Below are positions 1 through 8,633 of a stretch of 64,000 nt of DNA, in pieces. Within the stretch, counting starts at the first letter, position 1; each line of letters begins with the position of its first letter. The position numbers and the translations under genes were made by a program. This DNA comes from Pseudovibrio ascidiaceicola. Lineage in GTDB: Bacteria; Pseudomonadota; Alphaproteobacteria; Rhizobiales; Stappiaceae. Under the pieces are notes generated by a model. It was given only the letters and a program-made list of their open reading frames with translations, was not told the origin of the DNA and did no database searches. The DNA is taken from NCBI RefSeq assembly GCF_900114245.1, contig NZ_FOSK01000012.1:1-64000 (forward strand), read 5' to 3'.

Positions 1-13
1 GGGGGAGAATTTG

Positions 14-1912
14 ATGAAGAGCGTTACACTCACGTCGATTGCTGCTTTGACGCTGCCGTTTCTGGCCGCCAATGGCTGGGCCTATAACGAAGCGCCCATG
101 CTCAAGCAGTTAGTTGAAGCCGGTCAATTGCCGCCGGTTGAAGAGCGCCTGCCGAAAAATCCACGCGTCATTCCAGTCTACGACAGCATCGGCACCTATG
201 GCGGTGTCATGAAGCGTGCATTCAAAGGCCCAAGCGACCGCTGGGGCCCAACCAAGCTCATGGAAGAGCGTGTGGTTGAAACCTACATGGACGGTGACAA
301 GAACCTGTCTCTTGTTCCCGGCTGGGTTGGCGAATATTCCGTGAGTGAAGATGCCCGCGAGTTCACCTTTACAATCCGCGAAGGTCTGCGCTGGTCCGAT
401 GGTGCACCTGTCACCACCCGTGACGTTCGCTTCTGGTATGAGGATGTGTTCCTCAACGAAGACTTGATGCCATCCATCAAAGCGCTTTACACCTCCAACG
501 GTGTGCCAATGAAGCTGTCTTTTGCGGATGATTACACCTTCACTGTTTCCTTCGAAAAGCCTTACCCGCTGTTCCTGACAGTGTTGGCCAAGGAGAGCAC
601 CGGTCGTCCGGGCCTTGATCGCCCAGGCTTCATCGAGCCATTCCACTACCTCAAAGACTATCACCCAACCTACGCTGACCCGGCCAAGTTGGAGGCGGCC
701 ATTGCTAAGTATGGTGCTAAGAAATGGACGGACCTCTGGGATTCCAAAGGCCAGATTCAGGCGTGGTGGTTCAATCCGAATATGCCAGTTCTCACCGCAT
801 GGCGCGTGAAAACACCACCACCATCTGACACTGTGGTGATGGAGCGCAATCCCTACTATTACGGCGTGGATGCGGAAGGTAATCAGCTTCCTTACATCGA
901 CCAGATCGAGCACCGGCTGTTCCAAGACCCTCAAGCCATCAACTTCATGGCCATTCAGGGCGAGATCGACCTCCAGAACCGCCACATCAACGTGGCTGAC
1001 TTCACGCTGCTGAAGGAAAACGAAGCCAAGGGTGACTACACCATTGAAAAATGGACCAAGGCGCTGACATGGTCGATCATGCCGAACCTGAACTCGGCTG
1101 ATGCAACCAAACAAGCCTTGTTTGAGGACATTCGCTTCCGCGAGGCTCTCAACATCTCCGTAGACCGCGAAACCATCAACGAACTGGCGTTCTCCGGTCT
1201 CGGTGAAGCACGTCAGGCCTCCCCGATCTCCGGCTCACCGTTCTACGACGAAACCGCCGAGAGCCGCTGGACGCAGTACGACCCGGAACGGGCTACCGAA
1301 TTACTCGACGAGATTGGCCTCACAGAACGGGACTCAGCCGGTTTTCGTCTGATGTCAGATGGCCGTCGTTTGAGCCTGGTGCTGGAAACTCGCTGGGACA
1401 TTCAGGGGGAATTGCTGGAAGTTGTCCGCACTTATTGGCAGGACATGGGCATTGAGGTTCTGGTGCGAATCATCGACCGAACCCTGTTCCAACAGCATGT
1501 TGAGACCGCCGATTTTGACATGATCCTCGATACGTTCGATCGCTCCTCTGTCATCACCGCTGACCCGGTTCGTTTCCTTGGCCGCGGCGGCTTTGCGCAG
1601 AACTACTTCAACTGGTGGTACTCCAACGGCAAATCCGGAGAAGAGCCGCCAAAGGATCACGCAATCCGCGATGTTTGGGCAGCTTGGGACTCAGCGCAGA
1701 CGGCAACCAGTCTGGAAGAAGCAAATGCCTATGCAAAACAGATGGTTGACGTTCACACCAAGAACGTTTGGCACATTGGATTGGTGGGCGAAACACCAGC
1801 GATTTATGTGCGCAAAAACAATCTGAAGAACTTCCCTGCGGGGTTTGTCCATGACGACGCGTTACGCGGCGTTGGCCTCGCATACCCGCAGCAGCTCTAC
1901 TTTGAGAAGTAA
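14..1912 (+). CDS. ABC transporter family-5 extracellular solute-binding protein
   Basis: Periplasmic binding protein that delivers a peptide-, opine- or sugar-like solute to an ABC importer. The 632-residue product starts with a Sec signal peptide (MKSV.., hydrophobic core about residues 4-20) and then shows the SBP_bac_5 pattern: an early TYGG segment, the 'F.LREGLRWSDGAPVTTRDV' stretch near residue 125 and a C-terminal lobe with many aromatic residues. At over 600 residues it belongs to the long YejA/AgaA-like branch rather than to OppA. The ATG at 14 is preferred because GGGGGAG lies 7 bases upstream; a TTG at 11 is less likely. No permease or ATPase follows; a strong terminator comes directly after the stop, so its partners are either upstream of the window or elsewhere. 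Substrate not deducible. Confidence 0.9.
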   Translation: MKSVTLTSIAALTLPFLAANGWAYNEAPMLKQLVEAGQLPPVEERLPKNPRVIPVYDSIGTYGGVMKRAFKGPSDRWGPTKLMEERVVETYMDGDKNLSLVPGWVGEYSVSEDAREFTFTIREGLRWSDGAPVTTRDVRFWYEDVFLNEDLMPSIKALYTSNGVPMKLSFADDYTFTVSFEKPYPLFLTVLAKESTGRPGLDRPGFIEPFHYLKDYHPTYADPAKLEAAIAKYGAKKWTDLWDSKGQIQAWWFNPNMPVLTAWRVKTPPPSDTVVMERNPYYYGVDAEGNQLPYIDQIEHRLFQDPQAINFMAIQGEIDLQNRHINVADFTLLKENEAKGDYTIEKWTKALTWSIMPNLNSADATKQALFEDIRFREALNISVDRETINELAFSGLGEARQASPISGSPFYDETAESRWTQYDPERATELLDEIGLTERDSAGFRLMSDGRRLSLVLETRWDIQGELLEVVRTYWQDMGIEVLVRIIDRTLFQQHVETADFDMILDTFDRSSVITADPVRFLGRGGFAQNYFNWWYSNGKSGEEPPKDHAIRDVWAAWDSAQTATSLEEANAYAKQMVDVHTKNVWHIGLVGETPAIYVRKNNLKNFPAGFVHDDALRGVGLAYPQQLYFEK

Positions 1913-1937
1913 GCACCTCAACTGAGCTCTGCGTAAC

Positions 1938-1977
1938 ATGCCCGCCTAACCCGATTTAGGCGGGCATTGTTGTGTTT
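1938..1977 (+). terminator. Rho-independent terminator after the solute-binding protein
   Basis: A 12-bp perfect stem (ATGCCCGCCTAA with its complement at 1956-1967) and a 6-base loop, followed by a T-rich run. It lies between convergent genes (14-1912 plus, 1988-2419 minus) and may stop transcription from both sides. Confidence 0.85.
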
Positions 1978-1987
1978 GGGATCTGGA

Positions 1988-2419
1988 TCAGACCTTCTCC
2001 GGCTTCCAATCCGGTTGAGTTTCAAAGACCGCAGCTGTTTCCGGCAAGGCATCCCAATGCGGTTTGTCGCGGTCGAAGATGACGACCTGAATCTCCAAAT
2101 CATCCGCGTTGTCCATGGAGCCGAGAGGGAGTGTCATGTGGTCAGGCGCCTTGGTATTACGGCCATAAATCGGACTTCCGCAGCCTGAGCAGAAGGCTTT
2201 GGTGACCTGCGAGCTGTTGGCGGAAGTATAGACATACTCTCCCAGTTTGCCCGAGATAATCACCTGATCCGCACGGAACATGGCGCCAACCGTGTGACCA
2301 GTGCCACTCAGCCGGCGGCATTCCTCACAATGACATTGAGCTGTAACCACCGGATCACCCTCAATCTTGTAGGACACTGCCCCACACATGCAACGCCCGG
2401 ATCGTTTCATCACGCTCAT
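1988..2419 (-). CDS. GFA family (glutathione-dependent formaldehyde-activating enzyme-like) zinc protein
   Basis: Small zinc-binding protein of the GFA/CENP-V fold, 143 residues. The metal ligands are visible: C-M-C-G near residues 10-13, CHCEECR near 30-36 and CSGCGSP near 78-84. Members of this family were named for S-hydroxymethylglutathione formation but most have no proven reaction. The start ATG overlaps the stop codon of the phosphotransferase gene by one base (TAATG), so it is translationally coupled as the last gene of the minus-strand operon 5760-1988. A second GFA protein occurs at 59172-59579. Its role in the acyl-CoA operon is unknown; handling of a reactive aldehyde product would be one possibility. 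Confidence 0.88.
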   Translation of the reverse strand: MSVMKRSGRCMCGAVSYKIEGDPVVTAQCHCEECRRLSGTGHTVGAMFRADQVIISGKLGEYVYTSANSSQVTKAFCSGCGSPIYGRNTKAPDHMTLPLGSMDNADDLEIQVVIFDRDKPHWDALPETAAVFETQPDWKPEKV

Positions 2420-3456
2420 TACTCCACCAGTTCGCCAACCACTTCACACGCCATACCTGCGATGAGAGGGACAGCTTTTCGCATCATTTCTGCAGCTTGC
2501 GGATTGGACGCATTACCCGCTTCCGCACGGGCCACAACCCCTTGAAGAATAGCGGCTAATCGGAACATAGAAAACGCGAGATAGAACTCCCAGTTCTCAA
2601 TCTCGCTGAGCCCACGACGCATACAGTACTGGCGTACATACTCTTCTTCAAGCGGAATACCAAGCGCCACACGATCCAGCCCCGCCAACCCGCGCAGGCC
2701 TTTGAAAGACGGCAATCGCCACTGCATGCACTGATAAGCCAGATCCGCCAGCGGATGCCCGAGCGTGGAAAGCTCCCAGTCCAATACCGCAACAATGCGT
2801 GGTTCTGTGGGATGGAAGATCAGGTTGTCGAGGCGGTAATCCCCGTGCACAAGCGAGGATGTTCCGTCGTCCTCCACCATATTGGCTTCCAACCACTCCA
2901 TCAGGCGGTTCATCGCTGGAATCACTGTGGTTTCAGAGGCTTTGTACTGCTTGATCCAGCGCCCAGTTTGCCTCTCAAAATAGTTGCCGGGCTTACCATA
3001 GTGCATCAGGTCAACGGCATTGGGAGAGACATCATGAAGTGCCGCCAACACGCGGTTCATCTCCGCAAAGATCGCCATGCGCTCTGTGTTAGAGCATTCC
3101 GGCAATGAAGGATCCCAAAAGATCCGCCCTTCAACATACTCCATCACAAAGAACATGGTGCCGATTGGAGAGCTGTCCTCGGACAAATGATAGGTTTTGG
3201 GCACTGGCACATCGCTACCCGCCAGAGCCGTCATCACCTGATACTCGCGATCCACCATATGGGCGGATTTCAGCAAATTTCCCGGGGGCTTAGCCCGCAT
3301 GACGTAGGTCTTGTCAGAGGTCACCAGCTTGTAGGTCGGGTTGGATTGCCCACCCGGAAACTTCTCAATCTCCAGAAGCTCACCAAACTCCGGTATGTGC
3401 TGCTTCAGATAAGCCTGTAGCACTGGTTTCTCTAATGTATGCAAGGCGTTCGTCAT
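2419..3456 (-). CDS. APH-type phosphotransferase (ACAD10/11 kinase-domain-like)
   Basis: Aminoglycoside-phosphotransferase-fold kinase, 345 residues. The catalytic loop reads HGDYRLDNLIF (Asp as base, Asn for Mg) and the second metal motif is DWELSTLGHPLADLAY, the version typical of the kinase part of mammalian ACAD10/ACAD11 and of bacterial relatives found with acyl-CoA dehydrogenases. Family knowledge: ACAD11 and the bacterial LvaA kinase phosphorylate the hydroxyl of 4-hydroxyacyl-CoA so that phosphate can later be eliminated. The neighbours (ACAD11-like dehydrogenase at 6108, MaoC, SDRs) fit this role, so antibiotic resistance is unlikely. The ATG at 3456 is chosen because GGAGGAGGGGAG lies just upstream; an earlier in-frame start at 3480 lacks such a site. 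Substrate is inferred. Confidence 0.88.
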   Translation of the reverse strand: MTNALHTLEKPVLQAYLKQHIPEFGELLEIEKFPGGQSNPTYKLVTSDKTYVMRAKPPGNLLKSAHMVDREYQVMTALAGSDVPVPKTYHLSEDSSPIGTMFFVMEYVEGRIFWDPSLPECSNTERMAIFAEMNRVLAALHDVSPNAVDLMHYGKPGNYFERQTGRWIKQYKASETTVIPAMNRLMEWLEANMVEDDGTSSLVHGDYRLDNLIFHPTEPRIVAVLDWELSTLGHPLADLAYQCMQWRLPSFKGLRGLAGLDRVALGIPLEEEYVRQYCMRRGLSEIENWEFYLAFSMFRLAAILQGVVARAEAGNASNPQAAEMMRKAVPLIAGMACEVVGELVE

Positions 3457-3540
3457 GGGCTCCCCTCCTCCATGAAACATCCGGTTGCCTGACTATTCCA
3501 CCGTCCCGTGAACAGTCAGGCTCTTTTTCGGCTTTTATGA

Positions 3541-4452
3541 TCAGGCGTTGGCCATTGCCTTTACCAGTTTGGCGACACCTTCCATGGCGCTGTTCACCGG
3601 CTCCGCATCCGTGCGGTCAGCAATACGGCCCCAATTGGCAGCAATTGCCTCTGGTGTACGGTCGCCCTCAGCCAAATGAATGCCTTGTGTTTCAACCATT
3701 TCCGCCAGTGTGTAGGTGCCGGCAGCTGCCACAAGCACCTTGCGGGATGGCGCAGCCTCAGAGCACAGGAAAATCACAGCAGGTGTGATGTTTTCCGGCG
3801 CCAGCATCTTCAGCGTGCCAGCATCCATGATGGTTTCTGTCATGCGTGTCCCAGCAGAAGGTGCGATGCAGTTGATGTGAATGTTGCTCTTTGCCCCTTC
3901 CAGACCAAGCGTATTCATCATGCCCCAAAGGCCCGCTTTCGCAGCGCCATAGTTCGCCTGCCCAAAGTTGCCATAGATGCCGGAGGGAGATGTGGTCATG
4001 ATGATACGGCCATAGCCTTGTTCTTTCATCACGTTCCAGACGGCCTTGGTGCAGAGCGCCGCACCATTGAGGTGCACATCTACTACCTTGTTCCAGTTGG
4101 ACATTTCCATCTTGGCAAAGGACTTATCGCGCAGGATGCCAGCGTTGTTGATGAGAATATCAACGCGCCCGAATGCTGCAATAGTGTCCGCCACCATAGC
4201 GTTGACGGCAGCCTCGTCCGTCACATCCGCAGCATTCGCGATTGCTTTGCCGCCTGCTGCTTTGATCTCTTCAACAACAGTTTCAGCCGCTGATGCCGAT
4301 GAGCCGGAACCATCAACAGAGCCGCCCAGATCATTCACCACCACGGCAGCACCGCGCGCTGCAAGATCCAGCGCGTAAAGACGGCCAAGCCCGCCGCCTG
4401 CGCCTGTAACAATCGCTACCTGACCGGCAAAATTTATCGTGTCCTGCGTCAT
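3541..4452 (-). CDS. SDR family oxidoreductase, MFE-2 (hydroxyacyl-CoA dehydrogenase)-like
   Basis: NAD(P)-dependent short-chain dehydrogenase of 303 residues. Visible are the cofactor motif TGAGGGLGR (about residues 16-24), VNDLGG with long insertion 'SVDGSGSSASAAETVVEEIKAAGGKA', NNAGILRD, and the catalytic YGAAK. The insertion and the VVNDLGG segment are characteristic of the (3R)-hydroxyacyl-CoA dehydrogenase domain of peroxisomal multifunctional enzyme 2, which pairs with a MaoC-type hydratase; such a hydratase is encoded immediately upstream (4449-4919) with a 4-bp ATGA overlap. Together they would perform hydration and 3-hydroxyacyl-CoA oxidation in a beta-oxidation-like route. The exact acyl chain is not known. 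Confidence 0.9.
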   Translation of the reverse strand: MTQDTINFAGQVAIVTGAGGGLGRLYALDLAARGAAVVVNDLGGSVDGSGSSASAAETVVEEIKAAGGKAIANAADVTDEAAVNAMVADTIAAFGRVDILINNAGILRDKSFAKMEMSNWNKVVDVHLNGAALCTKAVWNVMKEQGYGRIIMTTSPSGIYGNFGQANYGAAKAGLWGMMNTLGLEGAKSNIHINCIAPSAGTRMTETIMDAGTLKMLAPENITPAVIFLCSEAAPSRKVLVAAAGTYTLAEMVETQGIHLAEGDRTPEAIAANWGRIADRTDAEPVNSAMEGVAKLVKAMANA

Positions 4453-4919
4453 GCAGCTACCTCTTCAAAAAACGTCATTGTCAGCCATTGTGCGACCAAC
4501 GCGGGGCTTTCGACACCCTCAATCTCAATTGAAAGACCAAACTCCTGAAGGATCTGCCCTTCTCCCTTGCGGGTCAGATTATCCAGAGTAAAACGTCCCC
4601 GGATGCGCTTACCACTGGCAACCGGATGTAAGAAGCGGATTTTATTGAAACCATAGTTGATCCCCATGGTCCGCCCTTTCACACCCGGCAGGGTTTCCAC
4701 GGCAAATTTGCTGGCAAGAGAGAGCGTGAGAAACCCATGGGCGATGGTACCGCCAAACGGAGTTTCAGCAGCGGCGCGCTCAGGATCCATATGGATAAAC
4801 TGCTCGTCAAAGGTCAGCTTGCCGAAGGTGGAGATCATATCCTGATCCACTTCCACCCAGTCAGACAGGCCAATCTGCTCGCCAACTTTTCCTTCAAGCT
4901 CTGTTACTGTCAGTTCCAT
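4449..4919 (-). CDS. MaoC family dehydratase (enoyl-CoA hydratase 2-like)
   Basis: Hotdog-fold hydratase, 156 residues. The R-hydratase signature is present as DEQFIHMDPERA followed by TPFGGTIAHGFLTLSLAS, in which the Asp and His form the catalytic pair that adds water to a trans-2-enoyl-CoA. The start ATG at 4919 has GAGGGG upstream and lies 7 bases after the stop of the SDR gene at 4927; a longer frame reaching 4973 would overlap that SDR and lacks a good ribosome site. It is coupled to the MFE-2-like SDR downstream (ATGA overlap), which supports a hydratase-dehydrogenase pair. Confidence 0.9.
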   Translation of the reverse strand: MELTVTELEGKVGEQIGLSDWVEVDQDMISTFGKLTFDEQFIHMDPERAAAETPFGGTIAHGFLTLSLASKFAVETLPGVKGRTMGINYGFNKIRFLHPVASGKRIRGRFTLDNLTRKGEGQILQEFGLSIEIEGVESPALVAQWLTMTFFEEVAA

Positions 4920-4926
4920 AAGCCCC

Positions 4927-5760
4927 TCACTGTCCAAACAAATTGGTACCTGTGGCGATATGAATGCCGCCATCCAGCGGGATCACTTCTCCCGTGACAT
5001 AGGACCCGCCTTTGCCACAAAGGAACAGCGTTGCGCCTGCGATATCATCAGGGTGCCCGATCCGGCCAAGTGGCACACCTTTCCCGACATGCGCTGCTTT
5101 TTCGTCCGTGCCCGTTGCAAACGCTGTCATGTTGGATTGGAACGGTCCCGGCGCGAAGCCGTTGAATGTAATGTGTTCTTTCGCCAGCTCCTTTGCGAGG
5201 ATACGCGTCAGCTGGTGCACTGCGGCTTTGGAGGCTGAGTAAGAGTAAGCTCCATCCCCAATCGGCGTGGAGCCCATGACCGAGCCCAAATTGATAACGC
5301 GGGCCGGATCTTCCGGTCGTCCACTGGCTTTCAACTCCGGCAATAAGGTCTGCGTCAGATGAAACAGGCCTGCCACATTGACATCCATCACCTTCTTCCA
5401 TGCGAAATATGGGAAAGTGCCCAGTGGCTCTCCCCAAGTGATGCCCGCGTTGTTGACCAGAATGTCAAGCTTTGGACTGCGCTCACGCACTGCTTCAGCG
5501 AGAGCTAACACGCCTTCTTCAGAGCCAACATCTCCCTGAAACGCCTCAACCGATCCGGCAGCCTCTGGATTGTTGGCTTTCAGGTTTGTATTGATCTCTT
5601 CTGCTGTTTTCTCAACCACGTCCAACTTGCGTGAGCAGATGAAGACGCGTGCGCCACCCTCTGCCAGTGCAGTGGCAACCATGCGGCCAATGCCAGTTCC
5701 ACCACCTGTTACCAGCGCCGTTTTGCCAGCTACACCAAACAGTTCCTCAAGATATCCCAT
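4927..5760 (-). CDS. SDR family oxidoreductase
   Basis: Classical short-chain dehydrogenase/reductase, 277 residues, first gene of the minus-strand acyl-CoA operon. It shows TGGGTGIGR (residues 18-26), NNAGITWG, the catalytic YSASKAA and the C-terminal 'SYVTGEVIPLDGG' segment. It resembles gluconate 5-dehydrogenase/3-oxoacyl reductase-like SDRs; the substrate cannot be read from sequence. GGGAGG precedes the ATG at a slightly long distance. The promoter region upstream holds the shared operator at 5916-5933, so this operon and the divergent dehydrogenase operon are likely controlled together. Confidence 0.9.
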   Translation of the reverse strand: MGYLEELFGVAGKTALVTGGGTGIGRMVATALAEGGARVFICSRKLDVVEKTAEEINTNLKANNPEAAGSVEAFQGDVGSEEGVLALAEAVRERSPKLDILVNNAGITWGEPLGTFPYFAWKKVMDVNVAGLFHLTQTLLPELKASGRPEDPARVINLGSVMGSTPIGDGAYSYSASKAAVHQLTRILAKELAKEHITFNGFAPGPFQSNMTAFATGTDEKAAHVGKGVPLGRIGHPDDIAGATLFLCGKGGSYVTGEVIPLDGGIHIATGTNLFGQ

Positions 5761-6107
5761 GAAGACACCCTACCTCCCATAGTGTTCTTCGATCTGTCAC
5801 CGCATCTCACGCGACCTGATTTAGGCATTTCTTCATTCAGATACCTCCGCCCACGTCTTTGGGAGGCCACCTTAAACCAATGGTCAAGCGTGCTCTTCTT
5901 CGCGCGCAGTTGACAACATACTCACTAGTATGTTTCCGTATATCAACAGTTGTAAAGCAAAATTTTTAGCTCGTTTCTTTTGTCTCTCCGACCTGGGAAT
6001 TTGATTTTGTGTGGGAGCTCATAATCACTTATCCCTCTGATAGTAAGTGGAATTTCACCACGGGTTTGTGAAGATAAAAGAGCTCAGATGTCTTGGGAGG
6101 GTCAATC
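5761..6107. other. Divergent promoter region between two acyl-CoA operons
   Basis: A 347-bp noncoding stretch between the SDR gene (minus) and the first acyl-CoA dehydrogenase (plus). It contains the palindromic operator at 5916-5933, next to a TTGACA hexamer at 5910-5915, and an AT-rich segment at 5938-5975. No small gene is supported. Confidence 0.7.
5916..5933. promoter_or_regulatory. Palindromic operator, copy 1 (ACATACT-N4-AGTATGT)
   Basis: Perfect 7-bp arms separated by CACT. The same architecture occurs at 11707-11724 in inverse orientation; aligned with flanks, 19 of 21 positions agree. Such sites are typical of TetR-family dimers that sense acyl-CoA, but no matching regulator gene lies beside either copy, so the binding protein is unknown. 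Confidence 0.75.
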
Positions 6108-7367
6108 ATGAGCGACACTTTATTAGCCGAACGTCCAGCTATGGACCTTGGGGTAAGCCAGCGTGTAGCGCCACTCAGGGAGCAAGTGCGCAACATGGTT
6201 CGCGATGAAATCATGCCTCTTGAAGATGAATTCCATGACGAGATTCCCGTGGGAGACCGCTGGCAACATACGCCGCGGCAGACCGAGATTCTGGAAAGCC
6301 TTAAAGCAAGTGCACGCGCCAAGGGACTTTGGAATTTCTGGCTGACAGACTCCAAGCGCGGCTATGGCCTCAGCACCGTTGAATACGCTTATCTGGCAGA
6401 AGAGATGGGCAAATCCCCCCTCGCTCCGGAAGTATTCAACTGCAATGCACCTGACACCGGCAACATGGAAGTGTTTGAGCGCTATGGTTCCGAGGAGATG
6501 AAAGAAACCTGGCTGAAGCGCATGCTTAACGGCGAGATTCGCTCAGCCTACCTGATGACTGAGCCAGATCACGGATCATCCGACGCCACCAATATTCGTA
6601 TGTCCTGCGTGCGAGATGGCGACCATTATGTGCTGAATGGTGAGAAGTGGTGGTCTTCTGGCGCTGGCGATCCGCGCTGCGCGGTTTACATCACTATGGT
6701 TCACACCCCAACAGACGGCACCAAGCACCAGCAGCACTCTATGATCGTGGTAGACGCCAACACGCCGGGCATCACCAAGCTGCGCCCGATGCAGGTGTTT
6801 GGCCATGATCACGCACCTCATGGACACCTGCACCTGCGGTTTGAAGATGTACGCGTTCCTGCCGAGAACCTGCTTTTGGAAGAAGGACGTGGCTTTGAAG
6901 TGGCACAAGGCCGCCTCGGCCCGGGCCGCATCCACCATTGCATGCGCGCAATTGGGCAGGCAGAACAAGCGCTTGAGCTGATGTGCAAGCGTTCCATCAA
7001 CCGGGAAGCCTTTGGTAAGCAGCTCTACAAACTGGGCGCCAATTTCGACATCATAGCCGAATGCCGCATGGAGATTGAGCAGGCCCGCCTTCTCTGCCTG
7101 AAAGCCGCATGGATGATGGACAATGCCTCCGCCCGTGAAGCGGCGTTCTGGATCAGCCAGATCAAGGTTGTTGCACCGCGCATGGCACTTAAAGTTACAG
7201 ACGAAGCCATGCAGATGTTTGGTGGTCAGGGCATCTCTCAGGATACCCCACTGGCAACCAACTGGATGAACCTGCGCACCTTGCGCTTTGCGGATGGTCC
7301 TGATGCCGTACACCGCAACTTCATTGGCCGCTCTGAGCTGCGCAAACACACTCAGGAAAAGATCTGA
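6108..7367 (+). CDS. Acyl-CoA dehydrogenase, ACAD10/11-like
   Basis: FAD-dependent acyl-CoA dehydrogenase-fold protein, 419 residues. Strongly recognisable ACAD11-type segments are present: TEPDHGSSDATNI, NGEKWWSSGAGDPRC, KHQQHSMIVV, EGRGFEVAQGRLGPGRIHHCMR and the C-terminal GGQGISQDTPLA...LRFADGPDAVHR. In ACAD10/11 this domain follows the APH-type kinase domain in one polypeptide; here the kinase is encoded separately and divergently (2419-3456). The ATG at 6108 is chosen because GGGAGG stands 7 bases upstream. It opens a three-dehydrogenase operon. Known ACAD11 chemistry is elimination of phosphate from 4-phosphoacyl-CoA and isomerisation; that this protein does the same is inference. Confidence 0.93.
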   Translation: MSDTLLAERPAMDLGVSQRVAPLREQVRNMVRDEIMPLEDEFHDEIPVGDRWQHTPRQTEILESLKASARAKGLWNFWLTDSKRGYGLSTVEYAYLAEEMGKSPLAPEVFNCNAPDTGNMEVFERYGSEEMKETWLKRMLNGEIRSAYLMTEPDHGSSDATNIRMSCVRDGDHYVLNGEKWWSSGAGDPRCAVYITMVHTPTDGTKHQQHSMIVVDANTPGITKLRPMQVFGHDHAPHGHLHLRFEDVRVPAENLLLEEGRGFEVAQGRLGPGRIHHCMRAIGQAEQALELMCKRSINREAFGKQLYKLGANFDIIAECRMEIEQARLLCLKAAWMMDNASAREAAFWISQIKVVAPRMALKVTDEAMQMFGGQGISQDTPLATNWMNLRTLRFADGPDAVHRNFIGRSELRKHTQEKI

Positions 7368-7431
7368 TAAGGCAGGAGAGCCACCGCTCTCCTTATCCTT
7401 TGCATCTGCACTCCAAAACAGGGAGAACGCA

Positions 7432-8622
7432 ATGACATCACTTGATGACTTCCGCATGGAAACAAGGGCTTGGTTGGAAGAGAACTGCCCCCAAGACATG
7501 CGTAAAACCGTCACCACAGAGAGCGACATCTGTTGGGGTGGTCGTAACTGGACGTTCAAGTCCGAAGCACAACAGCAATGGCTGGAGCGTATGGCCGAGC
7601 GTGGCTGGACGGTGCCAAGCTGGCCGAAGGAATACGGCGGCGGCGGCCTCAATGGTGACGAAGCTAAGATCCTCAAAGAGGAGATGACGCGCATCAACGC
7701 CATGTCTCCGCTGGAAAGCTTCGGCATCTGGATGCTTGGTCCTGCTCTGCTGAAATACGGCTCTCACGAGCAAAAGCTGCAGCACCTGCCCAAAATCGCA
7801 CGCGGTGAAATTCGCTGGTGTCAGGGTTACTCAGAGCCAGGTTCCGGCTCCGATCTGGCGTCTGTTCAGACCAAAGGCGTGGACATGGGCGATCATTTCC
7901 TCGTCTCCGGCCAGAAAATCTGGACATCCTACGCTGATCAAGCAGACTGGATCTTTGCCTTGGTGCGCACAGAGCCGGATGCGAAGAAACACAAGGGCAT
8001 TTCGTTCCTTCTGTTTGATATGACCAGCGAAGGCGTCTCCACCAAGCCAATCCGCCTCATTTCCGGCAGTTCTCCGTTTTGTGAAACCTTCTTTGATGAA
8101 GTGAAGGTGCCTATGGAGAATGTGGTTGATGAGCGCGGCAACGGCTGGACAATCGCCAAGTACCTGCTGACCCATGAACGCGAAATGGTCAGCAACCTAG
8201 ATGCAATTTTTGGTGGTTCCGCAGGTCTTTATGAAACTGCAATTGACTCAATCGGGCTCGATGAGACAGGCCGATTGGATGACCCGCTCCTTCGCGCTGA
8301 TATCGGGGAGTTCCTGATTGATGAGATGGCGCTGACCGCACACCTTGCCGCCGCAAAAGACTTCCACCGTGCTGGCAACCAGCTGGGCGCCCGCTCAGCA
8401 GAGCTGAAGTATCTTGGCACCGAACTGAACAAACGCCGCCAGAGCCTTGTTGTACAGGCTGGCGGATTGGAAGCGTTGTCCGGACCGGAAGAGAACAACG
8501 GTATCGGTAATCAGTCTGCGTCATGGCTGCGCTCCAAAGGCAACAGCATTGAAGGCGGCACCTCGGAGATCATGCTTTCCATCATTTCAAAAGCAGTGCT
8601 ACGCCTGCCATCATTGGGTTAA
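7432..8622 (+). CDS. Acyl-CoA dehydrogenase (large-type, FadE-like)
   Basis: Acyl-CoA dehydrogenase of 396 residues, second gene in the plus-strand operon. Motifs: WPKEYGGGGL near residue 60, GYSEPGSGSDLAS (FAD/substrate loop), VSGQKIWTSYADQADW, and C-terminal SASWLRSKGNSIEGGTSEIMLSII, the form seen in steroid/terpene-type ACADs that often work as hetero-oligomers with a smaller partner. The ATG at 7432 has GGGAGA upstream; longer frames would overlap the preceding gene. The partner could be the product of the next gene (8634-9749), separated by only 11 bases. Confidence 0.93.
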   Translation: MTSLDDFRMETRAWLEENCPQDMRKTVTTESDICWGGRNWTFKSEAQQQWLERMAERGWTVPSWPKEYGGGGLNGDEAKILKEEMTRINAMSPLESFGIWMLGPALLKYGSHEQKLQHLPKIARGEIRWCQGYSEPGSGSDLASVQTKGVDMGDHFLVSGQKIWTSYADQADWIFALVRTEPDAKKHKGISFLLFDMTSEGVSTKPIRLISGSSPFCETFFDEVKVPMENVVDERGNGWTIAKYLLTHEREMVSNLDAIFGGSAGLYETAIDSIGLDETGRLDDPLLRADIGEFLIDEMALTAHLAAAKDFHRAGNQLGARSAELKYLGTELNKRRQSLVVQAGGLEALSGPEENNGIGNQSASWLRSKGNSIEGGTSEIMLSIISKAVLRLPSLG

Positions 8623-8633
8623 GGAGAGAAAAC

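Noticed and set aside
110-1114. 334-codon open frame on the minus strand inside the solute-binding protein gene
   Set aside because: Antisense shadow of a well-supported gene; no ribosome site and a cysteine/tryptophan-rich composition unlike a folded protein of this genome.
2419-3456. Aminoglycoside resistance gene
   Set aside because: The kinase fold is shared, but the motif variant and the acyl-CoA gene neighbourhood point to ACAD10/11-type substrates.
6576-7727. 383-codon minus-strand frame across two acyl-CoA dehydrogenase genes
   Set aside because: Both dehydrogenases are clear by motif; the frame crosses the gene border and has no recognisable domain.
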